In this document: positions 36,284-48,165 of the stretch, piece after piece
How the letters are laid out: the number at the start of each line of letters is the position of its first letter
Numbering within the stretch: position 1 is the first letter of the stretch
Assembly: GCA_963277665.1 (NCBI GenBank)
Contig: OY728136.1
Location: 1,973,146,576-1,973,210,575, forward strand
Length of the DNA: 64,000 nucleotides
Source of the DNA: Viscum album
Lineage: Eukaryota; Streptophyta; Magnoliopsida; Santalales; Viscaceae
Direction of reading: 5' to 3'
Position numbers and translations under genes: made by a program
Notes under the pieces: model-generated
Told to the model about the DNA's origin: nothing
The model's database searches: none
What the model saw: the letters and a program-made list of their open reading frames with translations, nothing else

Positions 36284-37567
36284 TCCCTACGTAAGAATGT
36301 TATGAATGCCTCAAGTTACCTTTATGTCTTATGATTTCTATGATTTATTCATGATTTTATGAGGTATGTTAAAGTGCCTATGTTTTATGGGTAAAGTATG
36401 ATTTCATTCTTATGTATATATGAACTCATGTTTCCTTTACATGTTTTTTTTATAACCCATACTGAGTTTTTATGCTCATCCCATGTTTTTGAAATGTTTT
36501 TCATAGGTCAAGGGAAAGGTACATGATAAGATGATAGAGTCAAGGATGTGTCAAGAAATAATCCATGTTTTATTTTAAATGTGTTTCCATTGATGGGAAT
36601 GAAAAATACTATCTTTATGTAACCACTTTGTTTATATGTGGAATGTAATGCATGTTTTATGATCTAATTCTCTAAAACTCTAAACCTGAAAAGATCCTCA
36701 ACGTGTAATCTTGTATTAACTCAAGATTAAGTATGGTTTAACGCCCCGACCCCGGTAGCCCAGAGCCGGTGATATGGTTATGGTGTGAAATTTATTTCAC
36801 ACAAATGAAACAAATAAGTCACACATCATAACCCATCAGGGGGAACTTTCTGGTTTAGATCCTGGAGAATCAGATACAACAGCTTTGCTTCTTTACTTTC
36901 TGATCTAGGAACAAACATCCAAGTCTAGGAAAGGCTATATCAACCTGTAAAAATTTAACATAAAACATAGGGTGAGCATTGAAATACTCAGTAAGGGGTT
37001 TTTGAAAATACTTAAATACAGCTTTTGAAAACTACGTTGAAAAAAAAATACTTTTCCATACTTAGAAAGTTTAAAAAGAAAAACTTCAAGTCTAAACAAA
37101 GGTTGATATATCAGAGTTAAAGTACTTCATACGTATGCACTAAAACACTTAGTGTCAACTCAATTAGTAAACAAGATAAGCATAATAATAAAAAGGCATG
37201 GGTTGCATGAAGTAAAGTGTCCATAAACAAGAAAGGTGTGCATGGACAACAAGGGGTAAACATTATCAGAGTCACGCACAAGCGCATTATCTAAAAAAAC
37301 ACATCATGACATGATAAATGTAATGCAACATTTGTAATAAAAATCCTGAGAAGAAACTGGACATGCATAAACATTTCCATATCATATGTCTTGTATATTT
37401 TCTTTAAATCTGATACTCATAGGTAAGGTTCTATAACCAAGCTCATTCCTCTAATCAGAATAATCACTAGGTTGGTCATAATCAAAGAAATGTATGCTGA
37501 AGGACTCATGATCTCTGTGTTAAGGCCTTGTGCCATGACCTAAGGGTAAAAACCCAATCTGACTGTC

Positions 37568-37690
37568 TCGAGAACTATCGATGCATCGAGGAGCTTACTT
37601 TTACCGGTCTCCAACCCGGAGGGCAAACTTTAACCAGTCCCCAACCTGGAGGGTTTTCTTCTTACCGGACCCCATTCCGGGTAGTCCCAT
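37568..37690. repeat. GC-rich stem-loops, three tandem units
   Basis: CTCGAG/TCGAG arms around a TCGATGCATCGA palindrome (37568-37590). Three units of about 30 bp follow: ACCGGTCTCCAACCCGGAGG (37603), ACCAGTCCCCAACCTGGAGG (37633) and ACCGGACCCCATTCCGGGTA (37664). In each, the arms CCGG/CCGG or CCAG/CTGG change together, so pairing is kept. Confidence 0.7.
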
Positions 37691-37723
37691 ACATTTCTCA
37701 AATGTTGATAGGGTCAGATATTC

Positions 37724-37850
37724 AAGGTGTCCCATACCACTTTGATTATTTAATTTTCATCTCATATTACCCAAGGTGTCCCATACCACTTTGGGTAATA
37801 CCATTTTCATTTCTCATTACCCAAGGTGTCCCATTCCACTTTGGGTAATT
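37724..37850. repeat. three copies of a 28-bp hairpin repeat
   Basis: ACCCAAGGTGTCCCATACCA followed by CTTTGGGT, at about 37771 and 37822, and a partial copy at 37724. The ends ACCCAA and TTGGGT pair. Part of the motif (gtgtcccataccaccttga) also occurs at 38365, 43300 and 20728 in other LTRs. Confidence 0.65.
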
Positions 37851-38879
37851 TTAGTTCTTAGTTCATTATCATGTTGAGTCATATGCATGAACAATATGAA
37901 TAAGGCAACAATTATATAATTGGTTTACAAATACATGTTACGGCAGATAAAATGGAAAATATGGAATAAAAGCAGGCATGGTTAAGCAAGCATACTATGT
38001 GGATAGAACAGTTATTTAAGCACATATAATGATGAATGTGTGAGACTTGATCCCAAGGGGTATTAAATGATGAGTTTCTAAAATTCAAGTACATGGAAAA
38101 GAACTACTCGACATTAACTTTTGTACATCACAGGTCACAGTACTTGCAACAAATCTCCATCCACTAATAAATACTACGGCATACTTGGTATAAAAATAAT
38201 AAACACTTGCAATCTTTAAAATTCCGACACTTGGAAACGCTTCGTATAAAAAAGATTCCTTTTGAATAAATGTAAAAGTCAAAGGGGTTTATACACCGTA
38301 TAAAAGAAAGTTGTGTATAAAATAAAATATGCCTCAATGAATGGAGATTGAGACGAATTCCCATACCACCTTGAAGCTTAAAATTTTAAAACATTAATAT
38401 CCATATAAATAAATCCTTAAAACCATTTTTAAAACATGGATATTAATAATAACAAATCATTAAAACATTTAAAGTGATATTTTTGGTTAAAGGGTTTTTA
38501 CCAAAATTAGAGACACTTGAATACAATAATTGAGGAATAACGTTTAATCAGAACTTTATAATATCATGAGAATAAATGGATTCATGATATAATATTCCAA
38601 AGGACAGTATATACACCATATAAGAGTGAATTGGTGAATAACAATAATGAAGTCTCAATAGAGATGTAAAATGTGATGAAATCCCTTATAAAGAAGGTAT
38701 CCTTAAATTAAGGACAAATCAATCTCAAAAATATGTGTGAAAAATATAAATACACCCAATATAAGTGTATATAAAGTGTAAAACAATAAAAGGTAATTCA
38801 CACATATTCAATGGATGACATATTCAATGACTACATGTTGAACCCAAAGAAATCGGAATTGGGTTAAAGAGTTCCCTTG

Positions 38880-39500
38880 ACAGCCTAACGGCATCACATC
38901 AAAATGAGTTGGGGAGAGATAAAAAGTGTATCTCATCACTTGTACATAAAATTTACATCAATAATAATATATGAGAACATATCCCAACATAACAATATGT
39001 AAACTAAAAGACCCAACAAAAGAAGTCTTTTAAAAAAAAGAGGAGGGTGAAAGGTTCCCTTACCGACTTGGGTATCTTTCAAGACATACACCCCATGAAA
39101 GAAGGAAAATAGATCATTGTTGTAAATACTCATAAACGAAAGTATATTACACAAAGAGTAGAATAATGGGCAGTACATACACCCCTCAATGGAATTTGTG
39201 GCAAATTTAGCATAAATCTCACGGGAATAAAAGTGAGATGAAAAATCCCTTACGAAAACTCGGCAGCCTAACGGTGCCACATAAAACTTCCGAATATGGA
39301 TTGATGAGATCAAATAGGGTATCTCATCACATTAAAATAAAATTTAAAGCATGAGGAATATAAAAGAACATCCCCCAACATTACAAAGAGGATCTTAAAA
39401 GAAGTGACATAAAGGAGAGTACTTAAAAAGAAAGAGAGAGGTTAGATCTCTTACGAAAGTTCGGCAGCCTAACGGCGCAAATCAAAACGTCCAAAATGGA
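38880..39500 (-). repeat. three hairpin modules
   Basis: CAGCCTAACGG occurs at about 38880, 39265 and 39465, each next to a TGATGAGA...TCTCATCA stem. The spacing matches 21230-21890. Confidence 0.75.
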
Positions 39501-39963
39501 TTGATGAGAGAGAATAGGGTCTCTCATCACATGACCATAAAAATTACAGTAGAATTAATATAAAAGATCATCCCAATGACAAAAAGATGAGCTTTAAAAG
39601 GAATGACATAAAACAGTGTACTTAAAAAGAAAGAGAGGAGTAAGATCCCTTACCTCGGGTCCGACTTGACTCGATCGTTCTTTAATCTCCTGAATAATAA
39701 ACTTGAGTTAATTTCTACTTCCTTAAGAACCTTTTTCAATTTCATTATTCCTTTTATATCAATATGTAATCATTAAGTTAATAATGATTGTTTTGTCGAT
39801 ATTTGGTTCTTAAGTCGAAAGTGGACTTCTTACAATTATATGTTTGTTCGTGTGGCCAAATGTTTATTATATCCAGTATTGTATTCATTATTTAGATATA
39901 ATATATGTCATATATATCCAGTACATGCATGCATTTATAATATTACATAATCATTTAGAGGTA

Positions 39964-40030
39964 AGAAATGAAATGCACCGTTCATGGAGACGGTAAGCCG
40001 TACGTACGCATGAACGCTACTTTCATTTAT
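39964..40030 (-). repeat. 67-bp inverted-repeat hairpin (single form)
   Basis: Right outer arm ends tttcatttat (one change). Confidence 0.85.
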
Positions 40031-40729
40031 ATTTCGTATTTTATAGAATGGAATCATAATTATATAAAGGTATATTATAATTCCAGTATAATATAATATA
40101 TAATATCATAGTTCCATCCTTTATATGTCCCACATATGGTATTTAACGAATCAAATCACTTTGAGGGGGCGGTAGTCCGCACTTCCTAAAATGAAGATAT
40201 CGTGTTTACCCATAATGGAAACCATAAAGGTATGCCCAAAATGAAAAAAACAGAAGCTTAAGGAAAACATAAACATATTATATATCATATATAAAAATAG
40301 TGACATCATAATGGCCACCTTTGAAGGTGTTAAATGAGTTTTGAACAATCATCGTTTCGGGAGGCAGAATTTCGCCATCCACGGAAACCGTATGTTCTTT
40401 AACCATTTGATGTAGTTGTGTGAGTGTGTATCTAAAATATATCTTATAACAACATCCTAGTATATTTAAGATACTGGTGTTGTTACAAAATAAGTAAATA
40501 AAAAGATTTTAGGGGGTTGGAGAAGCAAAATAAAAAAAATGAACATGAGAGAATGAATTACCTTTAAAAGTGTACCTCCTTTTGATTTTAGCCTAAAGGA
40601 TTCCTTTGAAAGGATTCTTCCCAAAGGGAATCTCCTAGGATGAGTAGAGGTATGTGGAGAGAGTAAATGGGCAGGGTTTGGCCGAGCCAAAGGCTTGAGG
40701 AGTGTGTGAAATGAGGTAGAGGTGGGGGC

Positions 40730-40737
40730 CTTTTATA
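40730..40737 (-). promoter_or_regulatory. LTR TATA box
   Basis: TATAAAAG on the minus strand in the conserved context. Confidence 0.7.
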
Positions 40738-42159
40738 AGAGGAGAGGAGGGGCACTTTTGGAAAGTAAAGAAATATTACTTTATTTGAAAATGTGTTTCG
40801 GTTTCAAAAGGTCCCACATTGATATAATTCGTGGATAAGGTGATAATTGTTCGAAATACACTCATCCAATTGGTTTTGAACATGTGTAGTTCATATATTT
40901 TACATTATCTTTCCATTTTATTTAAATCGTCAAATAATGATGTCATCGCTGCATCATGATTATGTCATAAATAATTTAATTTATTTAATGTCTAAAAATC
41001 ATAAAACAAATACTATTATGTAGGAAATCTTTTTAGATTTCTAATGACTATTTATAATCAAATATCTGATCTTTATAACCCCATGTAAAAATTGTTTTCG
41101 TAAAACATATTATGTTTGTGTCATTTTTACTTTTACATTAAATAAAAAGTTATTTATGTCATTTCCCAACCAAAATGTCTCCATGGGGTCCCCAAGTTGA
41201 CCCATGGCTTTTCTTGGTCGGCCATGACACAACCAATAAGGTTGGGACATGTGTATAGGTCATTTCATATTATTAACGCATTATTTATACCATAAACTAC
41301 ACTAATTACCACTAATCGCGATTAAAAACATAATAAGTTACTATTCACCAAAAAATTATTTTTAACTCATTGAACCACATTTTACTTATTAATGAAATCC
41401 ATGTATGTCGGATTTTCAAAATTCAATACACATTAGTGGTAAACTTTCATTTAACTAAAATATCAGTTTGCTTGATTACCACTTAGTGGTTTCACTATTC
41501 ATCAAAAATTGAAGTTTTTCAGAAAATTACCAAAAATTCACCCTAAGCTATATTTGATATTCCGAATTCAAAAATGAAGTCTATTTTACAAAATTCAAAT
41601 CATATAAGTCACATTAATTAATTTAATAATTAATTCCCGCTGCCAGAGCAAATAGCGTGTTTTTACAAAACAATAAGTATCAAAAGATTGACACCAGTTT
41701 AAGTCTAATTTCAAAGTGAAATTGATTCCAATGACCACCATTGGATAAAATGGTAAAAATATATTCTAATTTCACTTCAAAACCAATTCAAAACATAATA
41801 TAATCATATAAATAAATTAGATTAAAAAGCTGTTTTGATGTAAAATGCAGTATTTTTTACTATTCATTAAAAAAATGATCATTGTCAGAAAAATACCAAA
41901 AATTCACACAAGGTAAATATTGATGTCCCAATCATAAAGGATAAGTTTATTTTGACAAACATAGTTTATAAAATTGTCAAAATATAGATTCAAAAATGGT
42001 TTGCCATCAAAAGGCAGTAAAACAATCATTTAAGAATATTAGTGTATTCCATGCAGAAGATTGTATTTATTTTCATTTTAAGCCTCTATAACACTATCTT
42101 AATCATTAATAGACATAGATAAAAATATCTATTATTCATTACTTACTTGGGATGTTACA

Positions 42160-42501
42160 TCCTTCCCCCCTTTAGAAAATTGCGTCCCCGCAATTTATTC
42201 ACTTATCGAATAAATGGGGGTACTTATCCCTCATTGCATTTTCAGATTCCCATGTTGCCTCTTCAATCATGTGGTTTTTCCACAAAACCATTACCTGCTT
42301 AATCACCTTATTCCGTAACACTTGCTCCCTGTGGTCAAGAATCTGGATCGGTTGTTCCTTATAAGATAGGTTCTCTTCTAACTGAACTACCTCTGGACTC
42401 AAAACATGAGATGGATCTGGCATATACTTTCTCAACATCGAAATGTGAAAAAAATTGTGTACCTGAGATAAAATCGGAGGTAAAGCCACTCGGTATGAAA
42501 C
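42160..42501 (-). pseudogene. element III remnant: integrase C-terminus only
   Basis: About 340 bp between two minus-strand LTRs: polypurine tract (42160-42174) and the last 96 codons of integrase (42199-42489). These have HNFFHISMLRKYMPDPSHV, then EEATWESENAMRDKYPHLF and a stop. At 42500 this joins the LTR end TATAAGG directly, with neither PBS nor gag. The element lost nearly all internal DNA in one deletion. Confidence 0.85.
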
Positions 42502-43819
42502 TATAAGGCCCCAGCCTTAAACCTTACTTAATCTTGAGTTATTACAAGATTACACATTGAGGATCTTTTCAGGTTTAGAGTTTTAGAGAATTAGATCATG
42601 AAACGTGCATTACATTCCACATTTAAACAAGGTGGTTACATAAAACACAATATTCATTCTTCCCATAAATGGAAACCTATTTAAAATAAAACAAGGATTC
42701 TTTCTTGACACATCCTTGACACTATCGTCACATCATGTACCTTTCCCTTGACATGTGAAAAGCATTTCAAAAACTTGGGATGGGCATAAAAAGCTCAGTA
42801 AGGCTTATAAAAATATGGAAAGGAAACATGAGTTCATATATACATAAGAATGAAATCATACTTTACCCATAAAACATAGGCATATCAAATCATGAATAAA
42901 TCATAGAAAACATAAGACATAAAGGTAACTTGAGGCATTCATAACATTCTTACGTAGGGATTAACCCTCTGGGTTACATTTGGAATACCCATCACAGTAT
43001 ATTCCCTAAATCTCTTCGGAGAAACCTTAACGTTTCACTCCTTCGCGTTACCCAATGCATTGGAGAGCTATATCGGGCTCACCCGCCCTTAGTTTATCAC
43101 GGAACCACCCGTTCTTCACAACAATGCCCATGAACCATAACATAATCATATCACATAAACATGAATAAAGGAAACATAACATTTCCACATTTCAATCACA
43201 ATATAACATTTTAGGATATTGAAATAATGAATCCATTCAAAAAGAAACCATTTCCAAAACCATTTAAAACATTTAATAAAGAGATTTTTGAATCAAAGTG
43301 TCCCATACCACCTTGAAGCTTTTAACATTTTAAACCATTAATATCCATATAAATAAATCCTTAAAACCATTTTGAAAACATGGATATTAATAAGAACAAA
43401 TAATTAAAACATTTAAAATGATATTTTGGTTAAAGGGGTTTTACCAAAATTGAGACACTTGAATACAATAATCGAGGAATAACATTTAGTCAGAACTTTA
43501 TAATATCATGAGAATAAAAGTATTCATGATATAATACTCCAAACGACAGTATATACACCATATAAGAGTGAATTGGTGCATAACAACAATGAACCCTCAA
43601 TAGAAATGTCAAATGTGATGAAATCCCTTATAAAGAAGGTATCCATAAATCAAGGACAAATAAATCTCAAAAATACGTGTGACAAATATATATACACCCA
43701 ATATAAGTGGATATTAAGTGTAAAACAATAAAATTTCATTCACACATATTCAATGGATGACATATTCAATGACTACAAGTTGAACCCAAAGAAATCGAAA
43801 TTGGGTTAAAAAGTTCCCT

Positions 43820-44480
43820 TGACAGCCTAACGGCATCACATCAAAATGAGGTGATGAGAGATAAAAAGTGTATCTCATAACTTGGACATAAAATTTACAT
43901 CAATAAGGATGTATGAGAACATATCCCAACATAAAAATATGCAAATTAAAAGACCCAAATAAAGAAGTCTTTTAAAAAAGAGGAGGGTGAAAGGTTCCCT
44001 TACCGACTTGGGTATCTTTCAAAACATACACCCCATGAAAGAAAGACAATAGGTCATTGATGTAAATACTCATAAACGAAATTATATTACACAAAGAGTA
44101 TAATAATGGGCAGTACATACACCAATCAATGGAATTTGTGGTAAATGTAGCATAAATCTCACGGGAATAAAAGTGAGATAAAAAAATCCCTTACGAAAAC
44201 TCGGTAGCCTAACGGCGCCACATAAAACTTCCGAATGTGGATTGATGAGATCAAATAGAGTATCCCATAATAATAAAATAGAATTTACAGCAAGTTTAAT
44301 ATAAAATAAAATCCCCCAACATTGCAAGGAGGAGTTTAAAAGAAGTTACATAAAGGAGAGTACTTAAAAAGAAAGAGAGAGGTTAGATCTCTTACGAAAG
44401 TTCGGCAGCCTAACGGCACCACTCAAAACTTCCAAAATGGATTGATGAGAGAGAATAGGGTCTCTCATCACATGAACATA
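43820..44480 (-). repeat. three hairpin modules
   Basis: CAGCCTAACGGC or TAGCCTAACGGC at about 43825, 44200 and 44405, each with its TGATGAGA stem. Spacings are like those at 21230-21890. Confidence 0.75.
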
Positions 44481-44925
44481 GAAATTACAGTAAATGTAAT
44501 ATAAAATAACATCCCAATCATAATAAATATGAGCTTAAAATAAATGACAGAAAAGAGTGTACTTAAAAAGAAAGAGAGTTGTAGGATCCCTTACCTCGGG
44601 TCCGACTTGACTCGATCGTTCTTTAATCTCCTGAATAATAAACTTGAGTTAATTTCTAATTCCTTAAGAACCTTTTTCAAGTTCATTATTACTTTTATAA
44701 CACTTATTACCATGTCATAAACATTATGTAATCATTTAAGTTAATAATATTTGTTTTGCCGATATTTGGTTCTTAAGTCGAAAGTGGACTTCTTACAATT
44801 ACATGTTGTTCGTGTGGAAAAATGTTCATTATATCCCGAATTGTATTCATTATGTAGATATAATATATGTCATATATATCCAGTACATTCATGCATTTAT
44901 AAAATTACATAATCATTTAGAGGTA

Positions 44926-44992
44926 AGAAATGAAATGCATCGTTCATGGAGACGGTAAGCCGTACGTACGCATGAACGCTACTTTCATTTCT
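44926..44992 (-). repeat. 67-bp inverted-repeat hairpin (single form)
   Basis: One base change (gcatcgttc for gcaccgttc). Arms otherwise perfect. Confidence 0.85.
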
Positions 44993-45691
44993 ATTTCGTA
45001 TTTTATAGAATGGAATAATAATGATATAAAGGTATATTATAATTCCAGTATAATATCATATATAATATCATATTTCCATCCTTTATACATCCCACATATG
45101 GTATTTAACGAATCAAATCACTTTGAGGGGGCGGTAGTCCGCACTTCCTTAAATGAAGATATCGCGTATACCCATAATGGAAGCCATAAAGGTAAGACAA
45201 AAATGAAAAATACAGAAGCATAAATAAAACATAAACATATTATATATCATATATAAAAATAGTGACATCATAATGGCCACCTTTGAAGGTGTTAAATGAG
45301 TATTGAACAATCATCGTTTCGGGAGGCAGAATTTCACCATCCACGGAAACCGTATGTTCTTTAACCATTTGATGTAGTTGTGTGAGGGTGTAGCTCGAAT
45401 AAATCTTATAAAAACATCCTAGTATATTGAAGATACTGGTGTTGTTACAAAAGAAGTAAATAAAAAGAGTTTAGGGGGTTGGAGAAGCAAAATAAAACAA
45501 ATGAACATGAGAGAGTGAATTACCTTTAAAAGTGTAACTCCTTTTGATTTGAGCCTAAAGGCTTCCTTTGAAAGGATTATGCCCAAAGGGAATCCGCTAA
45601 GATGAGGATAGGGATGTGGAGAGAGTAAATGGGCAGGGGTTGGCTGAGCCAAAGGCTTGAAGAGTGTGTTAAATGAGGTAGAGGTGGGGGC

Positions 45692-45699
45692 CTTTTATA
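45692..45699 (-). promoter_or_regulatory. LTR TATA box
   Basis: TATAAAAG on the minus strand in the conserved context. Confidence 0.7.
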
Positions 45700-47182
45700 A
45701 GAGGAGAGGAGGGGTACTTTTGGAAAGTAAAGAAATATTACTTTATTTGAAACTGTGTTTCGGTTTCAAAAGGTCCCACATTGATATAATTCGGGGATAA
45801 GGTGATAGGGCTTATAAATCCACTCATCCAATATGTTTTGGACATGTGTAGTTCATATATTTTACATTATCTTTCCATTTTATTTAAATCGTCAAATAAT
45901 GATGTCATCGCTACATCATTATTATTTCATAAATAATTTAATTTATTTAATAAAAAAAATACTATGATGTAGGAAATCTTTTTATCTTTCCAATTAATAT
46001 TTATAATCAAAAATATGACTTGTATAACCCCACTTAAAAATTGTTTTAGTAAAACATATCATGTTTGTGTCAATTTTACTTTTACATTGAATAAAATGTT
46101 ATTTATGTCATTTCCCAACCAAAGTGGATCCATGGGGTCCCCAAGTTGACCCATGGCTTTTCTTGGTCGTCCATGACACAAACAATGAGGGTAAGACATG
46201 TTTCAAGCTCATCTCATTTTATTAAAGCATTATTTTTACCTTAAACTACACTAATTACCACTAATCGCGATTAAAAACTTAATAAGTTACTATTCACCAA
46301 AAAATTATTTTAATCTCATTGAACCACATTTTACATCTTAATGACAACCATGTATGTCGGATTTTTGAAAATCAAAACACAATGATGGAAAAATTTCATT
46401 TAAACGGAAAATCATTTTTTATAAGTACCACTTAGTGGTTTCACTATTCATCAAAAATTGAAGTTTTTCAGAAAAATCCCAAAAAATCACCCTAAGCTAT
46501 ATTTGATATTCTGAATTCAAAAATGAAGTCCGTTTTAAAAAATTCACAACATATAAGTCACATTAATTAATTTAATAATTAATTCCCGCTGTCATGACAA
46601 ATAGCGTGTGTTTATGAAACAATAAGTATCAAAAGATTGACACTAGTTTAAGTCCGATTTCAAAGTGAAATTAATTCCAACGACCACTATTGGATTTAAT
46701 GGTAAAAAATATTTTCTAATTTCACTTTAAAACCAATTCAAAATATTATCTAATCATATAAAAAAATTAGATTAAAAAGATGTTTTGAATTAAAACACAA
46801 CATTTTACCCTATTCATTAAAAAATGAACATTATCGGAAAAATACCAAAAAATTACACAAAGTAAAATTTGATGTCCCGATTCTTAATAAGAGTTTTATG
46901 GGGTACAAAATAATGTATAAGAGTGATCAAAACAATATTTAATGATGGTTCTCCATCACTTATTACCATGTTATAAACATTATTTAATCATTTAAGTTAA
47001 TCATGTTTGTTTTGTCGATATTTGGTTCTTAAGTCGAAAGTGGACTTCTTACAATTGCATGTTGTTCGTGTGGTCAAAGGTTCATCATCTCCAAATATGA
47101 CATTCCTCATTTGGATAACATATATATCATATATATCCAGCATATACATGTATTTATAAAATCACATAATAATTTAGATGAA

Positions 47183-47249
47183 AGAAATGAAATGCACCAT
47201 TCATGGAGACGGTAAGCCGTACGTACGCATGAACGCTACTTTCATTTCT
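47183..47249 (-). repeat. 67-bp inverted-repeat hairpin (array unit 4)
   Basis: gcaccattc for gcaccgttc in one arm; length unchanged. Confidence 0.85.
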
Positions 47250-47390
47250 ATGTCGTATTAATGGAATTAAAACTATATGAGAGGTATGTATATTTTAATT
47301 CCAGAATTATATTAATAACTTATATGTATCATACATCATATATATCCATTATATATATGTACTTATAATAGTACATTACATTTGGGGATA

Positions 47391-47457
47391 AGAAATGAAA
47401 TGCACCGTTCATGGAGACGGTAAGCAGTACGTACGCATGAACGCTACATTTATTTCT
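47391..47457 (-). repeat. 67-bp inverted-repeat hairpin (array unit 3)
   Basis: taagcagtac for taagccgtac and catttatttct in the right arm. It lies 208 bp from its neighbour. Confidence 0.85.
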
Positions 47458-48157
47458 ATCTTATACATTAATGGAAAGAAATAATAATGATATAGAGGTA
47501 AATAATAATTCCAGTATAACATCATATATAATAACATTAAATCCATCCTTTATACGTCCCATGTATGGCATTAACGAATCACATCACTTTGAGGGGACGG
47601 TAGTCCGCACTTCCTAAAATGAAGATATCGCGTATACCCATAATGGAAGCCATAAAGGTAAGACACAAATGAAAAATAAAGAAGCATAAGTAAAACATAA
47701 ACATATTATATATCATATATAAAAATAGTGACATCATAATGGCCACCTTTGAAGGTGTTAAATGAGTATTGAACAATCATCGTTTCGGGAGGCACAATTT
47801 CGCCATCCACGGAAACCGTATGTTCTTTAACCATTTGATGTAGTTGTGTGAGAGTGTAGCTCGAATAAATCTTATAAAAACATCCTAGTATATTGAAGAT
47901 ACTGGTGTTGTTACAAAAGAAATAAATAAAAAGAGTTTAGGGGGTTGGAGAAGCAAAATAAAACAAATGAACATGAGAGAATGAATTACCTTTAAAAGTG
48001 TAACTCCTTTTGATTTGAGCCTAAAGGCTTCCTTGGAAAGGATTCTGCCCAAAGGGAATCCTCTAGGATGAGGATAGGGATGTGGAGGGAGTAAATGGGA
48101 AGGGGTTGGCCGAGACAAAGGCTTGATGAGTGTGTGAAATGAGGTAGAGGTGGGGGC

Positions 48158-48165
48158 CTTTTATA
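48158..48165 (-). promoter_or_regulatory. LTR TATA box
   Basis: TATAAAAG on the minus strand in the conserved context. Confidence 0.7.

Larger units (their letters stand above)
33198..36740 (+). repeat. 3' LTR of element II (plus), nearly complete
   Basis: Starts TGTAACATCCCAAG. It contains U3, TATA box, leader, array with units 1-3 (one hairpin), no module block, and a U5 rich in stem-loops. It breaks at 'tatggtttaa' (36740), about 15 bp before the expected end, where a different LTR type follows. At 3.54 kb it is the cleanest copy of subfamily 1. Confidence 0.85.
36741..38229 (-). repeat. fragment of a third LTR type (minus)
   Basis: Begins 'cgccccgaccccggtag' and has 'gggtgagcattgaaatactc', the counterpart of the TGAG/CTCA hairpin of the other LTRs in minus orientation. 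This makes it the U5 side of a related LTR. It is less AT-rich than its neighbours and holds two sets of small tandem hairpins. On the right it gives way to 'aaacgcttcgtata' of another minus LTR near 38230. A 106-codon open frame (37528-37848) spans the tandem repeats and is not a gene. Confidence 0.6.
38230..42159 (-). repeat. 3' LTR of element III (minus)
   Basis: U3 starts TGTAACATCCCAAG at 42159. It has a TATA box at 40730, one 67-bp hairpin and the hairpin-module block (about 38361-39650). The U5 end is cut at about 38230. It combines a subfamily-1 U3 with the module block otherwise seen with subfamily-2 U3, so it is a recombinant. A 125-codon open frame in the block (38936-39313, minus) starts with TTG and has no recognised domain. 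Confidence 0.75.
42502..46961 (-). repeat. 5' LTR of element III, truncated U3 (minus)
   Basis: Starts TATAAGGCCCC on the left. It has a GTAACC-type U5, the module block (about 43200-44590), one hairpin, a TATA box and a U3 of subfamily 2. It stops at 'gttctccatcac' (46961), where another LTR's middle part begins. It is closely similar in layout to 20069-24730. Confidence 0.75.

Noticed and set aside
38936..39313. 125-codon open frame in the hairpin-module block
   Set aside because: It has a TTG start, no known domain, and the matching block at 42502-46961 is interrupted by stops.
6583..47457. CRISPR-like array from the repeated 67-bp hairpins
   Set aside because: The copies are 200 bp to several kb apart, in both orientations, inside LTRs of a plant genome.
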